64,000 nucleotides of DNA from DASZHJ01 sp035581425 (GTDB lineage Bacteria; Pseudomonadota; Alphaproteobacteria; ATCC43930; CGMCC-115725), in NCBI GenBank assembly GCA_035581425.1, contig DATJVP010000058.1, positions 18,086 to 82,085 of the forward strand. The letters are read 5' to 3'. The position numbers and the translations under genes are program-made. This document shows, piece by piece, positions 56,689 through 64,000 of the stretch; positions within the stretch are counted from its first letter, which is position 1, and every line of letters begins with the position of its first letter. Below the pieces are notes generated by a model, which searched no databases, had not been told where the DNA came from, and saw only the letters and a program-made list of their open reading frames with translations.

Positions 56689-57360
56689 ATGAAGGCCAAG
56701 ACGGCGCGGCGAAATGGGCGGACATCGCCGGCGCGCAGGATGCAAGACCCCGAGGGCGTGAAGAGGAACATCATCGAGATCGCGACCGAGGAATTCGCGG
56801 CCAACGGCTACAACGGCGCGCGCGTCGACGAGATCGCGGCGCGGACGAATTCCAGCAAGCGGATGCTCTATTACTATTTCGGCGACAAGGAGGGCCTCTT
56901 CCGCGCGGTGCTGGAGGAAGGCTATCGCCGCATGCGGCAAGTCGAGGCGGCGCGTCGCTACGATCATCTGAAGCCGGAAGCGGCGCTGCGCGCGCTCGTG
57001 GAGTTCACCTTCGATCATCAGAACGCCAATGTGGACTTCATCAGGCTCGTCGTGGTCGAGAACATCCACAATGGAGTGCATCTCGCCCGTTCCGAGAACA
57101 TCCAACGCCTGAACGCCCCAGCCATCACGACCCTCCGCGAGATCTACCGTCGCGGGGTCGCTGCCAAGACCTTTCGCCCCGGCCTCGACATCGTGGATCT
57201 TCACATGTCCATCAGCGCCCTCTCCTTCTTCAACGTCGCCAATCGCGCGACGTTCTCCCGTATTTTCGGGCGCGAGATGGGGACGCCGGCGGCATCGGCC
57301 CGCCGGCGGGAAATCGTGGTCGACCTGATCCTGCGCTACGTCAGCGGCAATCCCGACTAG
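56689..57360 (+). CDS. TetR-family transcriptional regulator
   Basis: A 223-residue repressor. The helix-turn-helix is in VKRNIIEIATEEFAANGYNGARVDEIAARTNSSKRMLYYYFGDKEGLFRAVLEEGYRRMR, a textbook TetR N terminus, after a basic Arg/Lys-rich arm. The helical C-terminal ligand domain shows no family hint. ATG 56689 has GGGAGG upstream. It is divergent from the shikimate dehydrogenase operon and convergent with the importer operon (stops overlap by four bases). Both flanking operons have the same 18-base palindrome in their promoters, so it is most likely their regulator. Confidence 0.92.
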   Translation: MKAKTARRNGRTSPARRMQDPEGVKRNIIEIATEEFAANGYNGARVDEIAARTNSSKRMLYYYFGDKEGLFRAVLEEGYRRMRQVEAARRYDHLKPEAALRALVEFTFDHQNANVDFIRLVVVENIHNGVHLARSENIQRLNAPAITTLREIYRRGVAAKTFRPGLDIVDLHMSISALSFFNVANRATFSRIFGREMGTPAASARRREIVVDLILRYVSGNPD

Positions 57361-58187
57361 CTCGCGCTGAAGGGAATGTCCTTGATGCTCGCGGGGAATT
57401 CCGGCGGCGCGGTCTTCATCCATTTCTGATAGGCGGCGGCGAGCTGACCGTTCGCCTTGATCTTGTCGATGAAGGTATTGAGCGCCGCGTTGATCTCCTT
57501 CTCGCCGAGGCGGGTGCAGGCGCCGTTATAGAGCGTTGTCAGCGCGAACTTGTTCTCGTAAACGCCCGGCTTCGACTGATCGAGGCGCGAAACGTAGAAC
57601 ATGTTGGCGCCGACTGCCTGGACCTGCCCGGAGAGAAGCGCCTGGATCGTCGAGGCATCGTCATCGAAGCGTCGGATGGTGATGCTCTCGGGCCCGTTCT
57701 TGGTGATGTCGCTGTCCATCGATGAGGAGCGCGCAACCCCTACCGTGAGCTTCGCGAGATCCGCATAGCCCTTGATCGTGGTGGTCTTCGGCGCCACCAC
57801 GTAGGTGATGTTGGCGACGTAGGGCTTGCTGAACTGGACCGCTTTGGCGCGGTCGGGCAGCATCGCCATGGTCGCGAACAGCAGATCGACGCGGCCGGTG
57901 GTCAGCGCGGGAATGCGGTTCGCGACGGCCAGCGGGACGAACTCGACGGAGACGCCGAGCTCCTTCGCGAAGAGGCCCGCGATATCGGCGTCGAAACCGT
58001 CCTGCTTGCCGCTGGTATCGACGAAGCCCCAAGGCGGATTGTCGCCCTGGATCCCGACCACGAGCTTGCCCTTCGCCTTGATCTCGGCGGTCGTGACGGC
58101 GAAGGCTTGCCTCACCGGCAAGCCCGAAATCGCCGCCAGCGCGGCGGCGCTCAGCATGAGGCTGCGTCGATCGATCCTGCGGGTCAT
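57357..58187 (-). CDS. Polar-amino-acid-type ABC substrate-binding protein
   Basis: A 276-residue periplasmic solute-binding protein, SBP_bac_3 family. A twin-arginine-like leader RRIDRRSLMLSAAALAAISGLPVRQAFA is followed by LVVGIQGDNPPWGFVDTSGKQDGFDADIAGLFAKELGVSVEFVPL, typical of the class. The family binds amino acids, opines or small organic acids. It is the third gene of an operon with two permeases. ATG 58187 is chosen; upstream open codons overlap the permease spacer. Shared control with the shikimate genes suggests a carboxylated ring substrate, by inference only. Confidence 0.9.
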   Translation of the reverse strand: MTRRIDRRSLMLSAAALAAISGLPVRQAFAVTTAEIKAKGKLVVGIQGDNPPWGFVDTSGKQDGFDADIAGLFAKELGVSVEFVPLAVANRIPALTTGRVDLLFATMAMLPDRAKAVQFSKPYVANITYVVAPKTTTIKGYADLAKLTVGVARSSSMDSDITKNGPESITIRRFDDDASTIQALLSGQVQAVGANMFYVSRLDQSKPGVYENKFALTTLYNGACTRLGEKEINAALNTFIDKIKANGQLAAAYQKWMKTAPPEFPASIKDIPFSAS

Positions 58188-58233
58188 GTCGTTTCCTTTC
58201 CCATGTGAAGTGATTGTCCTGGATTCAGTTTTC

Positions 58234-58875
58234 TCATCGCGAGGAGACCGCGAGACGCTGCTCGAGCCGGGCGCTGTAAAGCGAGAGCGGCCAACAGATC
58301 GCGAAGTAGAAGCAACCGACGATGCCGAAGACGAGCAAAGGCTCGAAGATCTGGTTCGCGATGATGCTGCCGGCGCGCGTGAGCTCGGTGAACCCCACGA
58401 TCGCCGCAAGCGAGGTACCCTTGAGGAGCTGCACGAGGAAACCGACGGTCGCAGGCAGCGAGATACGCAAGGCCTGCGGCAGGACCACGTCTTTCATCAG
58501 CGGGAGGTAGTGGAGACCCAGCGCGTGCCCTGCATCGGTCTGGCCGTGCGGCACCGCCTCGATCGAGCCGCGCCAGATCTCGCCGAGAAAGGCGCTGGCG
58601 TAGAGTGTGAAGCCGACCGCCACGGCCTGCCATGCCTCGAGCGCGAGCCCGGCCAGCGCCAGTCCGTAGTAAACGACGAAAAGCTGCATCAGCAGCGGCG
58701 TGCCCTGAAAGAGCGCGATATATCCCGCGGCCAATCGAGCCAAGAGCCGCGAATGCGAGGTGCGCGCGAGCGCGACCGCAAGTCCCGCCACGATTCCCAG
58801 CGCGAAGGCCATTGCGGAGAGCGCGAGCGTCCAGCCGAAGCCTCTCAACAGGAATTGGAATTGCGGCTCGCCCAT
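58234..58875 (-). CDS. Polar-amino-acid-type ABC permease (second)
   Basis: A 213-residue inner-membrane permease of the HisMQ/GlnP type. The N-terminal QFLLRGFGWTLALSAMAFALGIVAGLAVALART is the normal start. The EAA loop is in HGQTDAGHALGLHYLPLMKDVVLPQALRISLPATVGFLVQLLKGTSLAAIVGFTEL. It starts seven bases after the first permease. The two permeases form the channel; no ATPase gene is found in this operon. Confidence 0.92.
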   Translation of the reverse strand: MGEPQFQFLLRGFGWTLALSAMAFALGIVAGLAVALARTSHSRLLARLAAGYIALFQGTPLLMQLFVVYYGLALAGLALEAWQAVAVGFTLYASAFLGEIWRGSIEAVPHGQTDAGHALGLHYLPLMKDVVLPQALRISLPATVGFLVQLLKGTSLAAIVGFTELTRAGSIIANQIFEPLLVFGIVGCFYFAICWPLSLYSARLEQRLAVSSR

Positions 58876-58882
58876 CGCCTTC

Positions 58883-59551
58883 TTACCTCGTGGGATAGGC
58901 GAGATAGCGCGCCGAGATCCGCTGGAACGCGAGCATCAGGAGCGAGGACATCCCGAGATAGAGGATCGTCACCGTCCCGTAGACCTCGAAGCTGCGGAAG
59001 CTGTTGGATTCGATGATGCCCGCGACCGAGGTCAGCTCGTAGGCCGAGATTGCCGAGGCGATGCTCGTGGTGAGCGTCAGCAGGATGAATTGGCTCGTGA
59101 GCGAGGGATACACGGCTCGCAGCGCCGGGATCAGCACGACCAGCCAGAACACCTGCTTGCGGCGAAGGCCCAATGCCAGCCCCGCATCGACCTGCCCCTT
59201 GTGAATCGATTCGACGCCGCCGCGGATGATCTCGATCGCGTAGGCGCCGCCGTTGATGCCGAGAGCGATCAGCGCGGTGACCGTCGGGTTGAGCCTGATC
59301 CCGATGAAGGGCAGCGCGAAGAAGATGAAATAGATCTGCACGAGAAAGGGTGTGTTGCGGATCAGCTCGACCAGGGCGATCACGGGCCAGCGCAGCAGCG
59401 CGATGCGCGAGCGCCGCAGCATGACGCCGCAGATGCCGATCACGATGGCGAGCGCCATGCCACCCGCGGCCAAGCCCAGCGTCCCGGCGCAGCCCGCAAG
59501 CAGCTCCGGAAATCCCTGAATCACAGGAGTGAAGTCGAAGGCGTAGTTCAC
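58883..59551 (-). CDS. Polar-amino-acid-type ABC permease (first)
   Basis: A 222-residue permease, paralogue of the next gene. It shows LVELIRNTPFLVQIYFIFFALPFIGIRLNP and the EAA loop KGQVDAGLALGLRRKQVFWLVVLIPALRAVYPSLTSQFILLTLTTSIASAISAYELT. The start is GTG 59551 with GGAGGG close upstream. It is the first gene of the operon and lies about 40 bases after a promoter with the TetR-type operator. Confidence 0.92.
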   Translation of the reverse strand: MNYAFDFTPVIQGFPELLAGCAGTLGLAAGGMALAIVIGICGVMLRRSRIALLRWPVIALVELIRNTPFLVQIYFIFFALPFIGIRLNPTVTALIALGINGGAYAIEIIRGGVESIHKGQVDAGLALGLRRKQVFWLVVLIPALRAVYPSLTSQFILLTLTTSIASAISAYELTSVAGIIESNSFRSFEVYGTVTILYLGMSSLLMLAFQRISARYLAYPTR

Positions 59552-59592
59552 ACACCCTCCCGACCGCGCCTCTTAGCGGGCGCATCGCGACG

Positions 59593-59620
59593 ATTATGTA
59601 CTAACTCGTTCGTATATCAA
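59593..59620 (-). promoter_or_regulatory. Promoter with TetR-type operator before ABC importer operon
   Basis: On the minus strand TTGATA (59615-59620) and CATAAT (59593-59598) are 16 bases apart. The plus-strand 18-mer TACTAACTCGTTCGTATA (59599-59616) spans the spacer and has palindromic arms ACTAAC and GTTCGT around TC. It equals the shikimate-operon site at 15 of 18 positions in the same orientation. This ties the importer to the TetR protein at 56689. Confidence 0.65.
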
Positions 59621-59687
59621 GGGGGAACGGGCGGGTGCGGAGTGCGGATGCTGCGCCAACACGGATTGTCTTCGGTTCGGGGCGAGC

Positions 59688-60686
59688 CTATCGCGGCCGG
59701 TCGGCCGATTGCCGCCGGAGGAGCGCGGTCTCCGCGCGCATCCGCGCGAGCGTCGCGAGCGATTTCAGCATCGGCGTCTCGATCCCGAGCCGCTCTGCTA
59801 TCTCCGCGACCGCCTCCGCGAGCGCGCCAAGCTCGATCGGGCGGCCGGCCTCCACGTCCTGGAGCGCCGAGGTCTTATAGGCGCCGAGTCGTTTCAGCCC
59901 GTCGATCCTCGCCTCCGCGCTCATGTCGAAGCGGATGCCGAGCCGGTTCGCGACCCGCTCGGCCTCGCTCATCACGGCGGTGGCGACGGCGCGCGTGCCG
60001 GGATCGCCGATGAGACGATCCATGGTCGCCTGGGTCACCACGCTCAGGGGATTGAAGGCGACGTTGCCCCAGAGCTTGTGCCAGATCTCGTAGCGGATCG
60101 CCGACGTCGCGACTCCCTCTAGCCCTGCCTTGTCGAGGACCGCGACGACCCGCTCGAGGCGCTCAGAGCTGCCGCCACGGGGCTCGCCGAGCATGAAGCG
60201 ATTTCCGGCCTGGTGCCGCACGAGCCCGGGCTCGGGCTGCGTCGCCGCCATCTGCACGACGCAGCCGAGGACCCGCGCGGGATCGAGCGTCTCGTAGAGC
60301 GTCCCCTTGGGATCGACGGCGGCGATCCGCGTCCCTTCGAGCGGCCCACCCTCGCGGTGAAAATACCACCAGGGAATGCCGTTCTGCGCCGCGACGATCG
60401 TCGTCTCGGGCGAGCAGAGCGCAGCGATGTCGGCCGCGGCGGCCGGCAGGGAATGCGCCTTGAGCGTGACAATGACGAGGTCCTGCGGGCCGAGGCTCCG
60501 GGCATCCTCCGTCGCCTCGACCGCGACACTCCGCGGCGCGCCGCCTTCGAGGAGCCTCAGGCCGTGAGTACGAATCGCCGCGAGCTGGGCGCCGCGCGCG
60601 ATCGCGACGACCGCGACCCCCGCCTCCGCAAGCTTTGCCGCGAGGTAGCCGCCGATGACACCGGCGCCGAAGACCGCGACGTTCAT
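59688..60686 (-). CDS. Ketopantoate-reductase-family dehydrogenase (PanE/ApbA)
   Basis: A 332-residue NADP(H) reductase. The Rossmann motif is NVAVFGAGVIGGYLAAKLAEAGVAVVAIARG, the catalytic Lys lies in RYEIWHKLWGNVAFNPLSVVTQATM, and the C-terminal acid in DVEAGRPIELGALAEAVAEIAERLGIETP. Many genomes have several members, only one of which makes pantoate. It starts 11 bases after the binding-protein gene of the next ABC operon and is probably co-transcribed with it. It could therefore act on the imported compound instead of ketopantoate. Confidence 0.85.
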   Translation of the reverse strand: MNVAVFGAGVIGGYLAAKLAEAGVAVVAIARGAQLAAIRTHGLRLLEGGAPRSVAVEATEDARSLGPQDLVIVTLKAHSLPAAAADIAALCSPETTIVAAQNGIPWWYFHREGGPLEGTRIAAVDPKGTLYETLDPARVLGCVVQMAATQPEPGLVRHQAGNRFMLGEPRGGSSERLERVVAVLDKAGLEGVATSAIRYEIWHKLWGNVAFNPLSVVTQATMDRLIGDPGTRAVATAVMSEAERVANRLGIRFDMSAEARIDGLKRLGAYKTSALQDVEAGRPIELGALAEAVAEIAERLGIETPMLKSLATLARMRAETALLRRQSADRPR

Positions 60687-60697
60687 GCGGCCCGATT

Positions 60698-61756
60698 CTA
60701 TTTGTAGCCTTTCGCCTCCGCAGCCACCGCCTCGGGGTCGAACTTATCGATCTCCGCGAGCAGATCGTTGGTCACGACCTCGTTCACGTCGGGCTTCGTC
60801 TTGATCACGCCCTGCTTCAGCAGGAAGTCGAGATAGGCGTCATAGTTCGCCATGGAGTTCTCGCCCCAATGTGTGACCCCCGCCTTCTCGAGCTTCCAGT
60901 TGACGATGCGCGCGTTGAGCGCCTTGACGTCGTCGGCGAGCGCCTGCTCCTCGGTCTTGCCGGTCGCCTTGGTGTTCGGGAAGACCTCCCAGAGGATGTG
61001 CACGGCGGCCTCGGGGTTGTTGATGGCGAAGATCGTTCCCTTCGCATAACCCTGCGCGAGCGCCACCGCCTGCGCGCGGTTCTGTGCGAGCGTCGTATCG
61101 AGGGCGATGAAGCCATTCGAGGGGAATTTGTCGATCGCCTTCGCCTCGAGGCGCCTGAGCGGCACGCCCGCATTCTCGATAAGCGCGTATTGCACGTCGT
61201 AGAGACTGAGCGCGTCGACTTGCTTCGAGCGCACGAGCGCCGCCGCCTGCGCACCCTCGCCCACGACGATGATCGTGATGTCGGTATCGGGATTGAAACC
61301 CTCGCTCGCGGCTATCGCGCGCATCACCGGCGCTCCCGCGGAGGCCATGGACTGCACGCCGATCTTCTTCCCCTTGAGGTCGGCGAGCGTCTTGATCGGG
61401 CTGTCCGCAGGGACCGCAGGACCGTAGATGTTGCCCTGATAGGCCGTGTAATAGACCTTGGCCTTGAGGCCCTGTGGGCGAAGCGAGGCCAGCGGCTCGA
61501 CCGAGGGCAGCGAATAGGGAATGTCGCCGGTGCCCACGAGCTTCACGCAATCGGTCGAGCCCGGGAGCGGCACCAGTTCGACGCTGAAGCCCGCCTGCTT
61601 GAACCACCCCATCTTGGTCGCGATCGCGAAGGGCGCCGCCGCCGAGCTCACGGTGCGCGCGCACCAGCCGACCTTGACCACGGTCTCGGCAGCCGCTGGA
61701 GCCGCATATGCCGCCACCGCCAGAGCGACGGCGAGAAGACGGGGCAAGTTCCTCAT
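60698..61756 (-). CDS. NMT1/THI5-type ABC substrate-binding protein
   Basis: A 352-residue periplasmic binding protein of the nitrate/sulfonate/thiamine-precursor class. The signal peptide RNLPRLLAVALAVAAYAAPAAA precedes ETVVKVGWCARTVSSAAAPFAIATKMGWFKQAGFSVELVPLPGSTDCVKL. ATG 61756 follows GGAGG and overlaps the permease stop as ATGA. Ligands in this class vary widely (sulfonates, nitrate, aromatic acids, pyrimidines), so the substrate is not assigned. Confidence 0.9.
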   Translation of the reverse strand: MRNLPRLLAVALAVAAYAAPAAAETVVKVGWCARTVSSAAAPFAIATKMGWFKQAGFSVELVPLPGSTDCVKLVGTGDIPYSLPSVEPLASLRPQGLKAKVYYTAYQGNIYGPAVPADSPIKTLADLKGKKIGVQSMASAGAPVMRAIAASEGFNPDTDITIIVVGEGAQAAALVRSKQVDALSLYDVQYALIENAGVPLRRLEAKAIDKFPSNGFIALDTTLAQNRAQAVALAQGYAKGTIFAINNPEAAVHILWEVFPNTKATGKTEEQALADDVKALNARIVNWKLEKAGVTHWGENSMANYDAYLDFLLKQGVIKTKPDVNEVVTNDLLAEIDKFDPEAVAAEAKGYK

Positions 61757-62550
61757 AGTGTTCCTCCGCGTTGCGTATTCTCGGCGACGGATTTCTGCGA
61801 GGCGTCCCAGAAGAGCAAACGCCGCCGAATCGTGACGATGACCTGATTGAGCAGGAGCCCCATCAATGACAGAACCAGGAGGATCGAGAAGATCCCCGCG
61901 ACGTCGCCCCCGAAATTGAGGGTGTTGATGAGGACGCCGAGCCCCGCCGTCGCACCCACATATTCCGCGACGATGGCGCCGATCAGCGCGAAGATCATGG
62001 CAACCTCGAGCCCGGCCATGATGAAGGGAAGCGCGCTTGGAAGCCGCAGCATCCAGAAGATCTGTGCCGGGCTCGCGTCGAGCGAACGCATGAGGTTGAC
62101 GCGGTCCTCGTCGGCGGAGCGCAGTCCCACGATCGTGTTCACCATCAACGGGAAGAAGGCGATGAGCGCGGCGAGCACGACCTTCGAGGGAAGGCCCACG
62201 CCGAACCACACGAGCACCAGCGGCGCCAGCGCCACCTTCGGCAGCGCCTGGAACATCACGACATAGGGAGCGATGTAGTACTCGAAGCGGCGGCTCAAGG
62301 CGATCGCCGTCCCCAGGAGGAAGGCAAGCGCGGTGCCCATGATGAAGCCGAGCAGCGTCTCCTGGAGCGTCACCCAGGCGTTCTGGATATAGATAAAGCG
62401 CGCGATCCCCGTATAGAGCGCGCCGAATATCGCGCTGGGCGCGGGGACGTAGTAGATGGGGATCTCGAGGAGGCGCACGAGCGCCTCCCAGATGCCGACC
62501 AGCGCGAGCATCAGCAGTATCCGGAGCGAGGCATTGCCGTAGCCGCTCAC
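61753..62550 (-). CDS. SsuC/TauC-type ABC permease
   Basis: A 265-residue permease of the nitrate/taurine family. It starts with GTG 62550 (SGYGNASLRILLMLALVGIWEALVRLLEIPIYYVPAPSAIF), overlapping the ATPase stop by four bases. The EAA region is DEDRVNLMRSLDASPAQIFWMLRLPSALPFIMAGLEVAMIFALIGAIVAEYVGATAGLG. Six helices are apparent. A longer open frame upstream overlaps the ATPase gene and is not coding. Confidence 0.91.
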   Translation of the reverse strand: MSGYGNASLRILLMLALVGIWEALVRLLEIPIYYVPAPSAIFGALYTGIARFIYIQNAWVTLQETLLGFIMGTALAFLLGTAIALSRRFEYYIAPYVVMFQALPKVALAPLVLVWFGVGLPSKVVLAALIAFFPLMVNTIVGLRSADEDRVNLMRSLDASPAQIFWMLRLPSALPFIMAGLEVAMIFALIGAIVAEYVGATAGLGVLINTLNFGGDVAGIFSILLVLSLMGLLLNQVIVTIRRRLLFWDASQKSVAENTQRGGTL

Positions 62551-63371
62551 GCGTCGAGCCCTCCGGTTGCGTTGAAGTGGGCGCGGATGCGATGGGCGTA
62601 GGCGCCGAACTCCGGCGTCGCCATCGCGTCGAGCGAGCGCGGGCGCGCGATCGCGACCCCGATGTCCTCGGCGATGCGACCCGGACGCGGCGTCATCACG
62701 AGAACGCGGTCCGCGAGGAACACGGCCTCCGGGATCGAATGCGTGATGAAGACGACGGTCTTGCGGCGCTCGAGCCAGATCCGTTGCAGCTCCAGGTTCA
62801 TCTGCTCGCGGGTCATGGCGTCGAGCGCCCCGAAGGGCTCGTCCATGAGCAGCATGGCGGGATCGTGAATGAGGGCGCGCACGATCGCGACGCGCTGCTG
62901 CATGCCGCCCGAGAGCTCCCAGGGATAACGGCGCTCGAAGCCCTGCAGGCCGACGAGGCGCAGCAGGTCGAGCGCGGTCTCGCGCATGCGCTCCCTCCCG
63001 AGCCGCTGCACGTCCGCCGGCAGCAGCACGTTGTCGAGGACCGTGCGCCAGGGAAACAGCACCGGTGATTGGAAGACCATGCCGATGTCGCGCCGCGGCC
63101 CCGTGATCGGCGTCCCCCGGAGCCGCGCCTCGCCGGAGGTCGCGGGCAGCAGGCCCGCGAGGATCTTGAGAAGCGTGGATTTGCCGCAGCCGCTCGGACC
63201 GACGATCGCGATGAACTCGCCCTCGGCCACGGCGAACTCGATGTCCTGAAGCGCCTCTACTTCGCCGTGACGAGTGCCGTAGACCTTGCGGAGGTCTCGC
63301 ACTTCGATCACCGCCGGTCCCGACGAGACGTGGGCGGCGCTCGTGGCGGCGATCTTCGGCGACGCCATCAT
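62547..63371 (-). CDS. SsuB/TauB-type ABC ATPase
   Basis: A 274-residue ATPase. Walker A is VGPSGCGKSTLLKILAGLLPA, the signature is ELSGGMQQRVAIVRALIHDPAMLLMDEPFGALDAMTREQMN with Walker B, and the switch His is in VVFITHSIPEAVFLADRVLVMTPRPG. It heads the operon ATPase-permease-binding protein-reductase; all junctions overlap or are short. About 200 bases without a gene separate it from the next gene upstream. Confidence 0.93.
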   Translation of the reverse strand: MMASPKIAATSAAHVSSGPAVIEVRDLRKVYGTRHGEVEALQDIEFAVAEGEFIAIVGPSGCGKSTLLKILAGLLPATSGEARLRGTPITGPRRDIGMVFQSPVLFPWRTVLDNVLLPADVQRLGRERMRETALDLLRLVGLQGFERRYPWELSGGMQQRVAIVRALIHDPAMLLMDEPFGALDAMTREQMNLELQRIWLERRKTVVFITHSIPEAVFLADRVLVMTPRPGRIAEDIGVAIARPRSLDAMATPEFGAYAHRIRAHFNATGGLDA

Positions 63372-63574
63372 TTCCCCTCGTTCCTCCCGGCTCTCGCGGA
63401 TCGAAGCTAAAGGCGACCGCCACGGGCGTCAATTGAACGACGCCAACGCGGTACGCAGATTTTCTAATTGCCTGAAATAGCAACCTTAAAGCTGAAACGG
63501 CAATGACGCCCGACGGTCAAATTCGGCGTTGTAGCCTGAGGCATCGTCGGCCCCTCGTCGACGATCAACTTCAA
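63372..63574 (-). other. Spacer upstream of the ABC operon
   Basis: This 203-base gap is partly AT-rich around 63455-63500, unlike its surroundings, which suggests the promoter of the ABC operon lies here. I cannot point to a convincing -35/-10 pair. No open frame with coding character is seen. Confidence 0.4.
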
Positions 63575-64000
63575 TCAGGGGATGGAGGACATGAGCCGCC
63601 TGCCCTCGCGGAGTTGCCAGAGCGCGAGCGCTGGACCATAGACGAGCACGTCGCGGGCGCGGCGCACCAGGGCGAGCGCCAGCGCCTCCTCCTGGGCGAG
63701 GCCGAGCAGGCTCCCGATCACCAGGAAACTCCCCTCCTGGACGCCGAGGGCGCCCGGCACGAAAAAGGCGCTGCTGCTCGCGGCTTCGATCACCGCTGTG
63801 ATCACGACAGCGTCGAGGACACCGAGCGGATGCCCGAAGCATTGAAGCGCGATCCAGATCTCGCCGCTGCTCACGACCCAGCCTGCGAATTGCCAGAGAA
63901 GGCAGGAGAGCGCGCGCCGCGGCCTGCGATAGATGATCCGGACCGCACGGTCGAGCGCCCTGGAGCCGCCGACCATGCGCTCGAAGCTGGCGCTGAAGAA
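63575..64000 (-). CDS. HpnL-like integral membrane protein, C-terminal part (5' end outside window)
   Basis: The last 141 codons of a polytopic membrane protein; the frame runs out of the right edge. RPRRALSCLLWQFAGWVVSSGEIWIALQCFGHPLGVLDAVVITAVIEAASSSAFFVPGALGVQEGSFLVIGSLLGLAQEEALALALVRRARDVL resembles the lysylphosphatidylglycerol synthase TM/UPF0104 fold. It is closest in my judgement to the hopanoid-cluster protein HpnL, which has GALGVQEG and KRARE-like motifs. HpnL is thought to move hopanoid or lipid across membranes. No other hopanoid gene is visible, so this is inferred. Confidence 0.7.
   Translation of the reverse strand, partial: FFSASFERMVGGSRALDRAVRIIYRRPRRALSCLLWQFAGWVVSSGEIWIALQCFGHPLGVLDAVVITAVIEAASSSAFFVPGALGVQEGSFLVIGSLLGLAQEEALALALVRRARDVLVYGPALALWQLREGRRLMSSIP

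Noticed and set aside
62551..63483. Apparent fusion of the SsuC-type permease with an upstream Arg-rich region
   Set aside because: The upstream part is the ATPase gene read in another frame; a GTG at 62550 overlapping the ATPase stop gives a normal permease.

Overview
The window is GC-rich chromosomal DNA, packed with genes, from an alphaproteobacterium, most likely of a Rhodospirillales-like lineage. The evidence is gene order and gene choice: lexA-comEC-gltX-gltA next to the lipid A operon, LpxI rather than LpxH, a SUF operon led by an Rrf2 regulator, a DUF2794-type gene, a CC0125/CC1285-like lipoprotein, and a hopanoid-type (HpnL-like) membrane protein at the right edge. I see no mobile element, tRNA, rRNA, CRISPR array or clear sign of recent transfer. 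No stretch above 300 bases lacks a gene.

Layout. 1-7000: the 3' part of lexA, comEC, gltX, gltA, a small membrane peptide, an enoyl-CoA hydratase and gloA. 7052-20611 (minus): one long envelope and translation cluster, read as rpsB, tsf, pyrH, frr, uppS, cdsA, rseP, bamA, skp, lpxD, fabZ, lpxA, lpxI, lpxB. The dxr gene that usually sits between cdsA and rseP is absent. 20783-27431 (minus): an Rrf2 regulator, sufB, sufC, sufD, sufS, sufU, sufT and two tiny exported proteins, with a candidate operator palindrome in front of the regulator. 27569-39894: acyl-CoA dehydrogenase, dnaB, a phosphodiesterase, a GNAT enzyme, alr, mlaE, mlaF, radA, cvpA, purF and an SDR. 39912-43288 (minus): a YfgM-like protein, bamB and der.

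43440-51380 is a mixed metabolic stretch: DUF2794-type protein, lipoprotein, amidase, EamA exporter, metallo-beta-lactamase-fold protein, iron-type alcohol dehydrogenase, an orphan branched-chain-type binding protein and an aspartoacylase-like deacylase. 51538-59620 is the most interesting accessory region. It holds a two-component flavin monooxygenase pair (HpaB/HpaC type), then a fused 3-dehydroshikimate dehydratase/HPPD-like protein with a shikimate dehydrogenase, a TetR regulator, and a polar-amino-acid-type ABC importer without an ATPase gene. Two nearly identical 18-base operators (15 of 18 positions the same) each lie inside a sigma70-like promoter spacer. One is in front of the shikimate dehydrogenase operon and beside tetR, the other in front of the importer operon. 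I infer that the TetR protein controls import and breakdown of a quinate/shikimate-like compound together.

59688-63371 (minus) is a four-gene operon of an NMT1/THI5-type ABC importer plus a ketopantoate-reductase-family enzyme. The window ends inside an HpnL-like integral membrane protein.

All calls come from reading the sequence. No database search or alignment was run, and starts were chosen from homologue-like N termini, Shine-Dalgarno-like sequences and overlaps.
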